47,547 bases of DNA. Origin: Caulobacterales bacterium. GTDB lineage: Bacteria > Pseudomonadota > Alphaproteobacteria > Caulobacterales > Caulobacteraceae. Both the position numbers and the translations under genes were made by a program. Below the pieces are notes generated by a model, which worked only from the letters and a program-made list of their open reading frames with translations, searched no databases and was not told where the DNA came from. Each line of letters opens with the position of its first letter. The stretch's first letter is position 1. The stretch is from the NCBI GenBank assembly GCA_947474395.1, contig CANJID010000031.1:1-47547 (forward strand). The letters are read 5' to 3'. This document shows positions 21,743 to 29,886 of this stretch, piece after piece.

Positions 21743-23454
21743 GCCCTGGCGAGCTCCGGGTCGTAGGCGCCCGACAACCAGAGCGCCCGCGCCTTGGAGC
21801 GGCTGAGCTTGCCGGAGGAGGTGTGGGGCAGGGCGTGCGCCCCGACCAGCCGGACCTCGACCTCGATGCCGTGACGCGCTCGCAGCACGCGACGGACCTC
21901 GGATTCCAGATGCTCGCGCACGGCTGCGTCCCGCGTGCGGGCCTGGACCAGCACCACCACTCGCTCCTCACCGTCGCCCGGGACGGAGAAGGCGGCCACA
22001 TCGCCGCTGCGGATCGCATCGAGCTCTGCCTCGCAGGTCCATTCCAGGTCCTGGGGCCAGAGGTTGCGGCCGTTGATGATCATCAGGTCCTTGGAGCGGC
22101 CGGTGATGACGATCTCGTCTCCCGCCCGGTAGCCGAGGTCGCCGGTGTCGAGCCAGCCGTCGGGGGAAAGCACCCGCGCGGTCTCCTCCGGCTGGCCGTA
22201 ATAGCCCTCCATCAGGCTCGGCCCGCGAGCGAAGATGCGCCCCACGCCGCGCTCGGGGGCGGTGGCGCCGTCCTCGGTGCGCACGTCCAGTTCCTGACCC
22301 GGCAGGGGCGGTCCGCAGAGGACGAAGTCGCGCACCCGCTCGGCGGTCTCGCCGGCGACCGCCAGCCCGTCCTGCTCAAGCCGGTCCATGTCCAGGGTGT
22401 CGATGACAATGCCGCGCCCCACAGGGGACATGCTGAGGGCCAGGGCCGCCTCGGCCATGCCGTAGCTGGCCAGGAAGGCCCCCGGGGCGAAGCCGGAAGT
22501 GGCGAAGCGCTCGGCGAAGTCGCCCAAGGGTCCGCTGCGGATCATGTCGCCGCCCAGCCCTGCCGCGCGCCAGGTCGAAAGGTCCATTGTTTCCGTCCGA
22601 CCGCCTTCGGCGCGCCGGGCGCAGAGCTCGTAGCCGAAGGTGGGACTGAAGGAGATGGTGGCGGCGTTTCGGCTGATCAGGTCGAGCCAGAGCAGGGGGC
22701 GGCGCACGAAGGCCTCGGTGGGCAGCATGTCCACCGTCATCTGGCAGGCCAGCGGGCTAAGCAGGAACCCGACCAGTCCCATGTCGTGATAGAGCGGCAG
22801 CCACGAGACCGCCCGGTCTGCGGCGGTGACACCGAGGCCGTGGCGCGTGATCTGCTCGGCGTTGGCCATCAGGGCGCGGTGGGTCACCAGCACCCCGGCG
22901 GGAAAGCGCGTGCTGCCCGACGAGAACTGCAGATAGCAGGGGCTTTCCGGCGTGATGGCCGGAAGCTGCGCGCCGGGAGCGGCGGCCGGCAGGTCGGCGA
23001 CCGAGCCGACGAAGCGGACAGACGCCGGCGTCTCGGTCATCCAGGCGGTCAGGGCCGGCGGACCCAGCAAAGCCGCCGCGTCGGCGGATTCGAGCATCCG
23101 GGTGATCTGGGCGACGTAGGCGTCCTTGCCGCCCAGGGGCGCGGGCATGGCCAGCGGCGCGGGGATCATGCCGGCGTACTGACAGGCGAAGAAGCCCCGC
23201 ACGAAGTCCCCGTCGGTCTCGGCGATCAGCCCGACCCGGTCGCCGACCTTAAGCCCCGCGGCCAGAAGCCTGCCCGCCAGGGCCTCGGCCTCGTCGCGAA
23301 GACGCCGGTAGGACAGGGCCTCGGCGATCTCGCCACGAACCGTATGGAAGCAAAGACCTGTCTCGCCGGTCGCGGCGAATTCCAGCGCCTCTATGAGAGT
23401 CGCGAAGTCGGCGAGCCGGATGAAGCGTTCGGGGGCGGTGGGAAGGCCTGTCAC
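21739..23454 (-). CDS. aasR: fatty acyl-AMP/acyl-ACP ligase of the sphingolipid operon
   Basis: A 571-residue ANL-superfamily adenylating enzyme from GTG 23454 (AGGTGAAGGGC upstream). Core motifs: LQFSSGSTRFPAGVLVTH at 175-192 (ATP loop), WLPLYHDMGLVGFLLSPL at about 218-235, SYGMAEAALALS (adenine pocket), DGWLDTGDLGY and GRSKDLMIINGRNLWPQD (hinge), and Lys549 in SSGKLSRSKAR as the adenylation lysine. The hinge sequence with GRN-x-x-P-QD is characteristic of fatty acyl-AMP ligases that hand the acyl group to an ACP rather than to CoA. It should load AcpR, two genes downstream, for Spt. Its GTG overlaps the TGA of the small gene 23451-23579 and its end overlaps cerR. Confidence 0.9.
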   Translation of the reverse strand: MTGLPTAPERFIRLADFATLIEALEFAATGETGLCFHTVRGEIAEALSYRRLRDEAEALAGRLLAAGLKVGDRVGLIAETDGDFVRGFFACQYAGMIPAPLAMPAPLGGKDAYVAQITRMLESADAAALLGPPALTAWMTETPASVRFVGSVADLPAAAPGAQLPAITPESPCYLQFSSGSTRFPAGVLVTHRALMANAEQITRHGLGVTAADRAVSWLPLYHDMGLVGFLLSPLACQMTVDMLPTEAFVRRPLLWLDLISRNAATISFSPTFGYELCARRAEGGRTETMDLSTWRAAGLGGDMIRSGPLGDFAERFATSGFAPGAFLASYGMAEAALALSMSPVGRGIVIDTLDMDRLEQDGLAVAGETAERVRDFVLCGPPLPGQELDVRTEDGATAPERGVGRIFARGPSLMEGYYGQPEETARVLSPDGWLDTGDLGYRAGDEIVITGRSKDLMIINGRNLWPQDLEWTCEAELDAIRSGDVAAFSVPGDGEERVVVLVQARTRDAAVREHLESEVRRVLRARHGIEVEVRLVGAHALPHTSSGKLSRSKARALWLSGAYDPELARA

Positions 23455-23579
23455 GCGCCGCCCTTCACCTGAACTGCGGGGTTCGCGCAAGCGGTTTCGC
23501 GCCTGCCGCCTTGAAGCACGAGATCGGCGCCCGCCGCAAACGCGGCCATGGCCATGACTGAGGCGGGGACGAAGCTCAT
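23451..23579 (-). CDS. 42-residue microprotein, translationally coupled on both sides
   Basis: A short frame fills exactly the gap between two sphingolipid genes. It starts ATG 23579, overlapping the TGA of the glycerophosphotransferase-like gene as ATGA, and stops TGA 23451-23453, overlapping the GTG of aasR as GTGA. The N-terminal half is hydrophobic with three Met (MSFVPASVMAMAAFAAGADL); the C-terminal half is polar with a short basic GGRRE, a single Cys, and ends VQVKGGA. It may be a one-pass or peripheral membrane peptide. Overlaps at both ends are the pattern of the neighbouring real genes, which argues that it is translated. It may also serve to couple ribosomes onto aasR. I recognise no family. 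Confidence 0.6.
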   Translation of the reverse strand: MSFVPASVMAMAAFAAGADLVLQGGRRETACANPAVQVKGGA

Positions 23580-24718
23580 GCCGCGCTCCGCTCGATGCGG
23601 CGCACGATCGCCTCGGCGGCCCGTTCCGAGGAGGCGCGCGCCTGCAGGTCGAAGGTTTCGGCCAGGCCCGCCTGCTGCTCGGCGAGGTAGAGGGAGGCGT
23701 GGTCGGCCTGGGCGCGGTCCACGGCCTCCAGAACCTGCGCTGCGGTCTCCACCACCGGCCCGAAGCGCCAGAAGCGGTAGCCCTCACGGCCCTGCCAGTC
23801 GATGCGGTGGGCGTCGAGGAAGGCGCAGGGTCGGGGGGTGCGGATGAACTCGTAGATCTGGCTCGAGACGTCGCCGAGATAGACGTCGGCCATGCGGGTG
23901 TAGGTCATGTCGATCATCGCCGGTCCCGCCAGGTCCACATGGATATTGGGGGCCGCGGCGAAGCGGGCGAGCTCGGGCGGAGCGGGGTTGCCGTCGAACA
24001 GGCGGATGTGCGGGGCGAAGATCAGGTTGTAGCGCCCGTCGACGGCGAAGCGCTGCAGCACCTCCAGGCCCTGGCCGGGCCATGAGCTCAGGCGCGGGTC
24101 GAAGTGGGGGTTGTAGAGAACGATCGGCCGCTTCTCGGCGAATGGCGGGGTGGGTCTGGCCGGCAGGGCCTCCACGATATCGAACTTTGGATAGCCGACG
24201 ACGGCGCAGTCCTCGGGCCTGGCCAGGCCCTCGCCGACGATCCGGTCGTACTGCTTGGGGCCGGAGGCCATCACCAGATCGAACTGCCGCAGGCGGGGCT
24301 CGAAGGGCCCGTCCCGGTCGCCCGCGCCGTGCTGGGTGTAGACCAGCTTGGGACCCCTGACGCCCAGGGTGCGGAGCAGGGCGGTGGTCCGCTCGGGGGT
24401 GACGATGGCGGCATAACGCCCGAGCGCCAAGGCGTTGGCGATCAGCATGGGGACTTTGGGGGGAATCGAGGCCCCGCCCTTCAGCGCCCTCAGCCAGGCC
24501 GGTCCGAGCAGGCGCAGGGTGGGCGAGGGGACGCCGAGGCGGCCCACGAGCTCGGTCACGTAGTCGAGCTGGGTCTGGGCTGTGGCGGCGATCTCCACCT
24601 GGTACCGCGGCCAGCCGCGGGCGAGCGCCAGGGCTATGGGCAGGCTGTGCAGCACCTGGTGCGGCTGGGCGATGAACAGGAAGCAGACGCGTCCGCCCGC
24701 CCCGGGCTCAGCGGACAT
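23576..24718 (-). CDS. CDP-glycerol glycerophosphotransferase-like protein (TagB/SpsB family)
   Basis: A 380-residue GT-B-like protein. Landmarks of the CDP-glycerol:poly(glycerophosphate) glycerophosphotransferase family are present: TQHGAGDRDG with His130-Gly131, VVGYPKFD at 173-180, LYNPHFDP at 201-208, APHIRLF at 235-241, and YLGDVSSQIYEF at 280-291, which takes the place of the family's S-D-Y-S-S segment. Gram-positive members build teichoic acid; Gram-negative ones modify glycans or lipids with phospho-glycerol units. It sits between lptC and the microprotein/aasR in one operon (11-base overlap with lptC, 4-base overlap downstream). In a locus expected to make ceramide phosphoglycerate this enzyme is a good candidate for adding a glycerol-phosphate or phosphoglycerate unit. 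Direct evidence is lacking. Confidence 0.78.
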   Translation of the reverse strand: MSAEPGAGGRVCFLFIAQPHQVLHSLPIALALARGWPRYQVEIAATAQTQLDYVTELVGRLGVPSPTLRLLGPAWLRALKGGASIPPKVPMLIANALALGRYAAIVTPERTTALLRTLGVRGPKLVYTQHGAGDRDGPFEPRLRQFDLVMASGPKQYDRIVGEGLARPEDCAVVGYPKFDIVEALPARPTPPFAEKRPIVLYNPHFDPRLSSWPGQGLEVLQRFAVDGRYNLIFAPHIRLFDGNPAPPELARFAAAPNIHVDLAGPAMIDMTYTRMADVYLGDVSSQIYEFIRTPRPCAFLDAHRIDWQGREGYRFWRFGPVVETAAQVLEAVDRAQADHASLYLAEQQAGLAETFDLQARASSERAAEAIVRRIERSAA

Positions 24719-25307
24719 TGAACCGACCGTGGACGCCGCCCTTGAACACCGTGCGCCCGCTCTTGGTGCTGTAGCTGTCGGCGCGGATCGAGCCGTTCTG
24801 GCTGGACCCGCGGAAGCCCTTGCCGGTGACGAGCCCCGTGGTGGTGTCGATCACCGCATTGTCGGCGAGCGCCTGGTCGCGGCCGCCCCGCACCGTGCGG
24901 ACGTCGCCCTCCAGCCGCAGAATCTGGTCGTCCTGGCGGAAGGCCCCGCGCTTGGCCGTGGTGCGCGCGCCCGTCTCCTCGCCCTTGCGGACGGTGACGA
25001 CCGGATTGTCCAGGCGAAACAGCATGGCGTCCTTGGCGTCCCGGACTCCGGTGGTCGCGGTCACCAGGTAATGCTTTCCGTCTTTCCCCTGACCGCTGAA
25101 GGAGGGATTGATCATCCGCACCTCGGCTTCGCTGACCTTGGGCGTGAACGTATTGGCGACCTGGTACTCGCGCCAGGCCACCTGGGCCCCCACCACGACG
25201 ACCAGCGCCGCCGCCGCCGACGGCAGGACCAGCCGCAGGCTCCGCACCAGCGCCAGCCGCGTGCGGCGCCAGTTCACGGCTCTGATCTCTGACCGGTCCA
25301 AACTCAA
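24708..25307 (-). CDS. lptC: LptC-family periplasmic bridge protein paralogue
   Basis: 199 residues, starting at TTG 25307 (GTG 25277 is the alternative). One N-terminal transmembrane helix at about 28-45 (VLPSAAAALVVVVGAQ) anchors a periplasmic domain of repeating strands (VRMINPSFSGQGKDGKHYLVT, then FRQDDQILRLEGDVRTV) typical of the LptC/OstA fold, which forms a groove for lipid acyl chains. It begins the operon that ends with spt. The housekeeping lptC in proteobacteria is normally next to lptA, lptB and rpoN, none of which is here, so this is probably a second copy. With the lptF/lptG pair at 12034-14348 it could form a lipid-export bridge for the sphingolipid. Confidence 0.82.
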   Translation of the reverse strand: MSLDRSEIRAVNWRRTRLALVRSLRLVLPSAAAALVVVVGAQVAWREYQVANTFTPKVSEAEVRMINPSFSGQGKDGKHYLVTATTGVRDAKDAMLFRLDNPVVTVRKGEETGARTTAKRGAFRQDDQILRLEGDVRTVRGGRDQALADNAVIDTTTGLVTGKGFRGSSQNGSIRADSYSTKSGRTVFKGGVHGRFNVR

Positions 25308-25567
25308 TCCGGTGTTCCACGGGCAAGGATTGCGGGGAGGGGCTTTCGCGAGCGGGGGAGGCTCGATTTCGCGAACAAATGCCGAGGCTTCGCTTCGCCC
25401 GTCAAGGGACCGCCGAGGGGCGGCGGATCGGATGGGCCGCCCCCCATCGACCTGAACCGGTCAACCGCATATCGTCCGGGGGGCTTTCGGACCTTGGCCA
25501 TGCCGCTCGCACAACTTCACCCTCAAGGCGTTTGCACGCCTGCCGGCCGGAAAGAAGGCTCCCGCTC
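25308..25567. promoter_or_regulatory. divergent intergenic region between lptC and the ECF sigma gene
   Basis: 260 bases holding the promoters of the seven-gene lipid operon (minus) and of the sigma/FecR/receptor genes (plus). AAGAAGG at 25552-25558 is the ribosome site for GTG 25568. No confident -35/-10 pair was found, and the small frames inside show no family features. Confidence 0.4.
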
Positions 25568-26122
25568 GTGAGCCCGCGCGGCCAAAACGAAGCGTGCGAC
25601 GGAGGGCTGCGCAACGCCGCGCCGCTCCTGGCCGCCTATCTCGGCAAGCGCGCCGACCTGATCCGGTTCTTCGCGGCCCGGCTCAATTCCACGGCCGCGG
25701 CTGAAGACCTGATCCAGGAACTCTACCTCAAGGTCGGCGCCATCGACCCGGCGATGGAGGTCCGCAACCCGTCGGCCTTCCTGCATCGACTGGCGACCAA
25801 CCTGATGCTCGACCGCCTGCGCCAGGAACGGCGCAGCACTGCGCGGGACCGGGCCTGGGAGGACGGGCGCAAGGTCATGCTCGGCGGACAGGCGGTGGTC
25901 GACGAGCCCTCGCCCCACGATGCGGTGGTCGCCCGCCAGCGCCTGGAACGGGTGGCCGCCGCGATCGAGGCCCTGCCGCCGGCGATGCGGCGCTCCTTCG
26001 AACTGCACAAGCTGGAAGGTCTGAGCCAGGCGGAGACCGCCAAGCGGCTCGGTCTGTCGCAGAGCGCGGTGGAAAAGCAGATCAGCGGCGCCCTGGCGCG
26101 CCTGTCGGGAAGTCTCGAATGA
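25568..26122 (+). CDS. ECF RNA polymerase sigma factor, FecI type
   Basis: 184 residues from GTG 25568, nine bases after AAGAAGG. Region 2 is at about 20-90 (AAYLGKRADLIRFFAARL, then AEDLIQELYLKV and NPSAFLHRLATNLMLDRLR). Region 4 is at about 120-180, with a full helix-turn-helix (LSQAETAKRLGLSQSAVEKQI). FecI-type factors are held by a FecR protein and released when a TonB receptor senses its ligand outside the cell. Both partners follow directly: fecR at 26201 and a receptor with a signalling domain at 27254. The expected target is the promoter of the receptor gene itself. Confidence 0.9.
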   Translation: MSPRGQNEACDGGLRNAAPLLAAYLGKRADLIRFFAARLNSTAAAEDLIQELYLKVGAIDPAMEVRNPSAFLHRLATNLMLDRLRQERRSTARDRAWEDGRKVMLGGQAVVDEPSPHDAVVARQRLERVAAAIEALPPAMRRSFELHKLEGLSQAETAKRLGLSQSAVEKQISGALARLSGSLE

Positions 26123-26200
26123 CCTCGTGCGGAGGTTGCACGCTTTCCGCGGCGTCATTGCAATATGGGAGCGATTGACGATGAGTCGGAGCGGCAGGGC

Positions 26201-27220
26201 ATGACGCCACGGCGGCCAAATATCGACGAGGCTCTCCGCGAGGCTGCGGCGCAGTGGGTCGTCGCCCTCCGTGCGCCGGACGCCGGCGAGGCCGAGTGGC
26301 TGGCGTTCGAGGCCTGGCTCGAGGATGGCCCCGATCGCCGCATGGCCTATGACCGCGCCACCGCCCTTTGGGAAGACATCGACGCGCACCAGGCCGCCCT
26401 CAGGCAGCGCCTGCAGCGCGCGAGCGCGAGCCCGGTCGTCAGCCTGGAAAGCCGCAGGGCCCGCCGGTCCTGGACGGCGCCGGCCGCGGCCGTCGGCGCC
26501 CTGGCCGCCGCAGCGGTGCTGGCCGTCGTCGTCTTCATCCCGGCCCCCCCGTCGGCGCCGCCCCCGTCCGTGGCCGCCCCGACGGTCTATGTCACCGCCA
26601 AGGGCGAGCATCGCTCCCTGACCCTGGAGGACGGCAGCCGCATCGACCTGAACGGCGCCTCCCGCATCTCGGTCCGTTTCCTGGCTGACCGGCGCGAGGT
26701 CACGCTCGACGACGCCGAGGCCGCCTTCTCCGTCGCGCACGACACCGCGCGGCCCTTCATCATCAGCGCCGGCCGCCGGTCTGTCCGGGTGGTCGGCACC
26801 GAGTTCGACGTCATGCGCCACGAGGGCCGGATCGCCGTCACCGTGCGCCGTGGGATCGTCGAGGTGGCCCAGGGCGCCGACGCCCCCGTCCGCCTGACGG
26901 CGGGCCGCCGCCTGCGGGCCGAAGACGATTCCACGCCCGCCGTGATCGAACCGGTGGCCGAGGCCGAAGCCCAGGGCTGGCGCACGGGGCGCCTGATCTA
27001 TCGCCAGCAGCCGTTCGGCGATGTGGTCTCCGATCTCGGCCGCTATTTCGACGAACCCCTGAGGATCGAGGGCGACAGGACCGCCGCCCTTCGGTTCTCC
27101 GGCGTGCTCGTCGTGGGGCAGGAGGATGAGATCATCCGCCGCATCGAAGCCCTGCTTGCCGTCTCGGCTACGCGCGACGGAGGCGCCATAGTGTTCCGGT
27201 CTAACGACGCTAGTCGCTGA
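26201..27220 (+). CDS. FecR-family anti-sigma/sigma-regulator protein
   Basis: 339 residues from ATG 26201, which has GGAGCGG upstream; ATG 26165 would add 12 residues. The cytosolic N-terminal domain has EAAAQWVVALRAPDAGEAEWLAFEAWL, the sigma-binding part. One transmembrane helix at about 100-120 (WTAPAAAVGALAAAAVLAVV) is followed by the periplasmic FecR domain: TAKGEHRSLTLEDGSRIDLNG, FIISAGRRSVRVVGTEFDV, and a C-terminal STN-like segment from about 260 (LIYRQQPFGDVVSDLGRYFDEPL). It transmits the receptor's signal across the inner membrane to the sigma factor encoded just upstream. Confidence 0.9.
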   Translation: MTPRRPNIDEALREAAAQWVVALRAPDAGEAEWLAFEAWLEDGPDRRMAYDRATALWEDIDAHQAALRQRLQRASASPVVSLESRRARRSWTAPAAAVGALAAAAVLAVVVFIPAPPSAPPPSVAAPTVYVTAKGEHRSLTLEDGSRIDLNGASRISVRFLADRREVTLDDAEAAFSVAHDTARPFIISAGRRSVRVVGTEFDVMRHEGRIAVTVRRGIVEVAQGADAPVRLTAGRRLRAEDDSTPAVIEPVAEAEAQGWRTGRLIYRQQPFGDVVSDLGRYFDEPLRIEGDRTAALRFSGVLVVGQEDEIIRRIEALLAVSATRDGGAIVFRSNDASR

Positions 27221-27253
27221 GCCGTAGAACCCCGGGGGGGCCGGAAAGTCTAA

Positions 27254-29656
27254 ATGGCGCGCGCCGCCTGTTGGCTGGCGAGCTGCGTGTTCGCGCAGGC
27301 CGCCTTATCATGCGCCCCCGCCCAGGCGGCGGAGGCGCGGCGCTTCGCCATACCCGCAAAGCCGGTCGCCGAAGCCCTGATCGACTTCGCCGTTCAGGCC
27401 GGGATCTCGGTCGGCGGGACCGTGCGCTGCCGGGGCGCCAGCCCGGCCCTGGTCGGCAATTTCACCACCGGCGACGGCCTGACCCGCCTGCTCTCGGCGT
27501 CCGACTGCCGTTTCGAGATGGTGGACGCCAATACGGTCAGGATCAGCGCCGCCCCGCGTCAGGTCGAGGCCCGGCCCCGTCCCACGCCCAGCCCGCCCCG
27601 CCTGCGCGTGGAGGAACAGCCGCAGGCGGCGCCGGAGGTGATTGTCACGGCGACCCGCCGTCCAGCCGCCATGGACCGGCTGCCGGACGCCGTCGACTCC
27701 ATCGGGCGCGACCAGCTCTGGGCGACGGGAGCGACCAGCGCGGGCGACGTGGCCCAGCAGCTGGCCAGCATCACCGTCACCAACCTGGGCCCCGGGCGGA
27801 ACAAAATCCTGTTCCGGGGGCTCTCCGACGGGACCTTCACCGGCCGCACCAAGTCCACCGTCGGGACCTACCTCGACCAGGTGCCCATCACCTACAACGC
27901 GCCGGACCCGGACCTGCGCCTGGCGGACGTGGACCGGATCGAGATCGTCCGGGGACCGCAAGGCGCCCTCTACGGCGGGGGCTCCCTGGCCGGGGTCTAT
28001 CGCATCGTCACCCGCAAGCCGCAGGCGGGCCGGACCTTCGGGCGGCTGACGGGGCTGGCCGGGTTCACCGAGGGAGGCTCGCCGAGCTGGGAGACCGAAG
28101 GGGTGTTCAACACGCCCCTGGGCTCGGACCGGGTCCTGTTCCGCGGGGTCGCCTATGGCGAGGCGGCGGGCGGCTATCTGGACGACCTCAACCTGCGGAT
28201 ATCCAACGTCGACCGCACCACGCGCATCGGCGGACGGGCGGCGTTGCGGCTGGAGGTCGCCCCGCAATGGACGGTGAATCTCACCGGCGCGGTCCAGCAG
28301 ATCCAGTCCGCCGACACCCAGTACGTGATGCTGGTCGAGGGCCAGAGGATGCGCGCCAACCAGGTGCGCGAGACCCACCGCAACAACTTCGCCGAGGCCA
28401 TGCTGGACATCGAAGGGGAGGGGAACTGGGGCCGCTTCGAATCCTCGACCGCCTTCGTCCGGCATTCCTTCGCCAGCCGCTACGACGCCTCGGCCGCGCT
28501 CTCGCGGTTCGGCGACGACGATTCCCAGCTCGGCGTCTATGACGAGCCGGTCCAGGTGGAGAAGCTGGTGCAGGACGTGATCCTGCTGTCGCCGGCGGAC
28601 CGCAGGCTGACCTGGCTGGCCGGCGCCTTCGCCTCCACCAGCCTGGAGAGGAGCCAGCCGTTCCTCTCCTCGCGCGGCTTCTACCCGGAGCCCCGGCCCC
28701 TCTACCAGGAGCATCGGACCGACCGTCTACAGGAGCTGGCGGGCTATGGAGAGCTTTCCTACGCGCTCTTTCCCCGGCTGACCCTGGCGGGGGGCCTGCG
28801 CGCGTTCCTGACCACCGTCCATACCCGCTCGCAGGTCGTGACGCCTCCGCCGGCGCTGCCTCGCCTATTCGACGACGACGCCTCCTTCCGGGGTCTCTCG
28901 CCCAAGGTCTCCCTCAGCTACGAGGCGTCCTCGAACCTCCTGCTCTACGGGCTGGCGTCACAGGGATACCGTCCTGGCGGCTTCAACACCGGCGGGCTGA
29001 TCACGCCCGCGCGGCTGTTTCGTTCGGACAGCCTTTGGAACTTCGAGACCGGGGCAAAGGCGAGCTTCTGGAACGGCCGGCTGAAGCTCGAGACAGCCCT
29101 GTTCTATGTGGTCTGGCGGGACATCCAGACCGACCAGTATCTGCGCTCGGGACTGTCCTATACCGACAACGTCGGCGACGCCCGCAACCTGGGCTGGGAG
29201 AGCGAACTGACCTGGCGGCCGACGGCGCGGCTGATGCTGCAGGCCAGCAGCATCGTCAACCGGCCCGAGCTGACCCGCTCCAACCCGGCCTCCCCCGCCC
29301 AGCCCCACCTCGGCCTGCCAGGGGTGCCTGACCTGTCGTTCAGCGTCCTGGGCATCTACGAGCGGCCCTTGCGGGGGGACTATTCCCTGCTCCTGAGCGC
29401 TGAGGCGTCCTATGTCGGCCACTCGCGCCTGACCTTCGACCCGGCCCTGTCGCCCACCATGGGCGGCTACGGTTCGGCCAAGATATCGGCCCAGCTGAAG
29501 ACCTCGCGCTGGCGGCTGGGCCTATTCCTGAGCAATCCGGCCAATGTCTCCGGCGACACCTTCGCCTACGGCAACCCCTTCAGCTTCGGCCCCGTTCGCC
29601 AGGTCACGCCCCAGCGGCCGCGGACCGTGAGCGTGCTGCTCTCCGCCGACTTTTAG
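27254..29656 (+). CDS. TonB-dependent receptor with N-terminal signalling (STN) domain
   Basis: An 800-residue outer-membrane transducer. The signal peptide spans 1-26 (ending PAQAAEA). The STN domain is at about 30-100 (FAIPAKPVAEALIDFAVQAG, then GDGLTRLLSASDCRFEMV), which contacts FecR. A TonB-box-like EVIVTATRR is at about 128-136. The plug follows (VTNLGPGRNKILFRGLSDG and RIEIVRGPQGALYGGGSLAG), and then a 22-strand-type barrel to the terminal Phe of VLLSADF. Four cysteines lie in the first 85 residues (11, 20, 59, 85), of which 59 and 85 in the STN domain could pair. It is regulated by the sigma/FecR pair upstream. The ligand is unknown; a siderophore is usual for FecI/FecR systems, but glycans are also imported this way in Caulobacterales. 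Confidence 0.9.
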   Translation: MARAACWLASCVFAQAALSCAPAQAAEARRFAIPAKPVAEALIDFAVQAGISVGGTVRCRGASPALVGNFTTGDGLTRLLSASDCRFEMVDANTVRISAAPRQVEARPRPTPSPPRLRVEEQPQAAPEVIVTATRRPAAMDRLPDAVDSIGRDQLWATGATSAGDVAQQLASITVTNLGPGRNKILFRGLSDGTFTGRTKSTVGTYLDQVPITYNAPDPDLRLADVDRIEIVRGPQGALYGGGSLAGVYRIVTRKPQAGRTFGRLTGLAGFTEGGSPSWETEGVFNTPLGSDRVLFRGVAYGEAAGGYLDDLNLRISNVDRTTRIGGRAALRLEVAPQWTVNLTGAVQQIQSADTQYVMLVEGQRMRANQVRETHRNNFAEAMLDIEGEGNWGRFESSTAFVRHSFASRYDASAALSRFGDDDSQLGVYDEPVQVEKLVQDVILLSPADRRLTWLAGAFASTSLERSQPFLSSRGFYPEPRPLYQEHRTDRLQELAGYGELSYALFPRLTLAGGLRAFLTTVHTRSQVVTPPPALPRLFDDDASFRGLSPKVSLSYEASSNLLLYGLASQGYRPGGFNTGGLITPARLFRSDSLWNFETGAKASFWNGRLKLETALFYVVWRDIQTDQYLRSGLSYTDNVGDARNLGWESELTWRPTARLMLQASSIVNRPELTRSNPASPAQPHLGLPGVPDLSFSVLGIYERPLRGDYSLLLSAEASYVGHSRLTFDPALSPTMGGYGSAKISAQLKTSRWRLGLFLSNPANVSGDTFAYGNPFSFGPVRQVTPQRPRTVSVLLSADF

Positions 29657-29754
29657 AAGCCTGCGACAATCTATCCGGCGGGGTGCGTGAGGATCGGCTC
29701 CGGCGGCGCCGTCTCTCCATCGAGGCCGCGGACAACCGGCCTCGCCGGGGGACC

Positions 29755-29886
29755 ATGGCCAAGCCGCCTATCCAGCATCTTATCCAGGGTTCCCCGATCC
29801 GGATTCCCCTGCCGGCGCTCGCCCTCGGCGCCGACGGACAGGCCGCGCGCCCCGCGGCCTCCCCCAGTGAGACGAGGGCATACTGA
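29755..29886 (+). CDS. possible 43-residue leader peptide before a glycosyltransferase gene
   Basis: Starts ATG 29755 with GGGGGA upstream and ends at TGA 29884-29886, which shares its last base with the ATG of the glycosyltransferase (TGATG). The sequence is basic to neutral, with many Pro and Ala (HLIQGSPIRIPLPALALGA). No family, signal or membrane segment is recognised. Coupled overlap speaks for translation; composition and lack of homology landmarks speak against. It otherwise lies in a 229-base gap after the TonB receptor. Confidence 0.3.
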   Translation: MAKPPIQHLIQGSPIRIPLPALALGADGQAARPAASPSETRAY

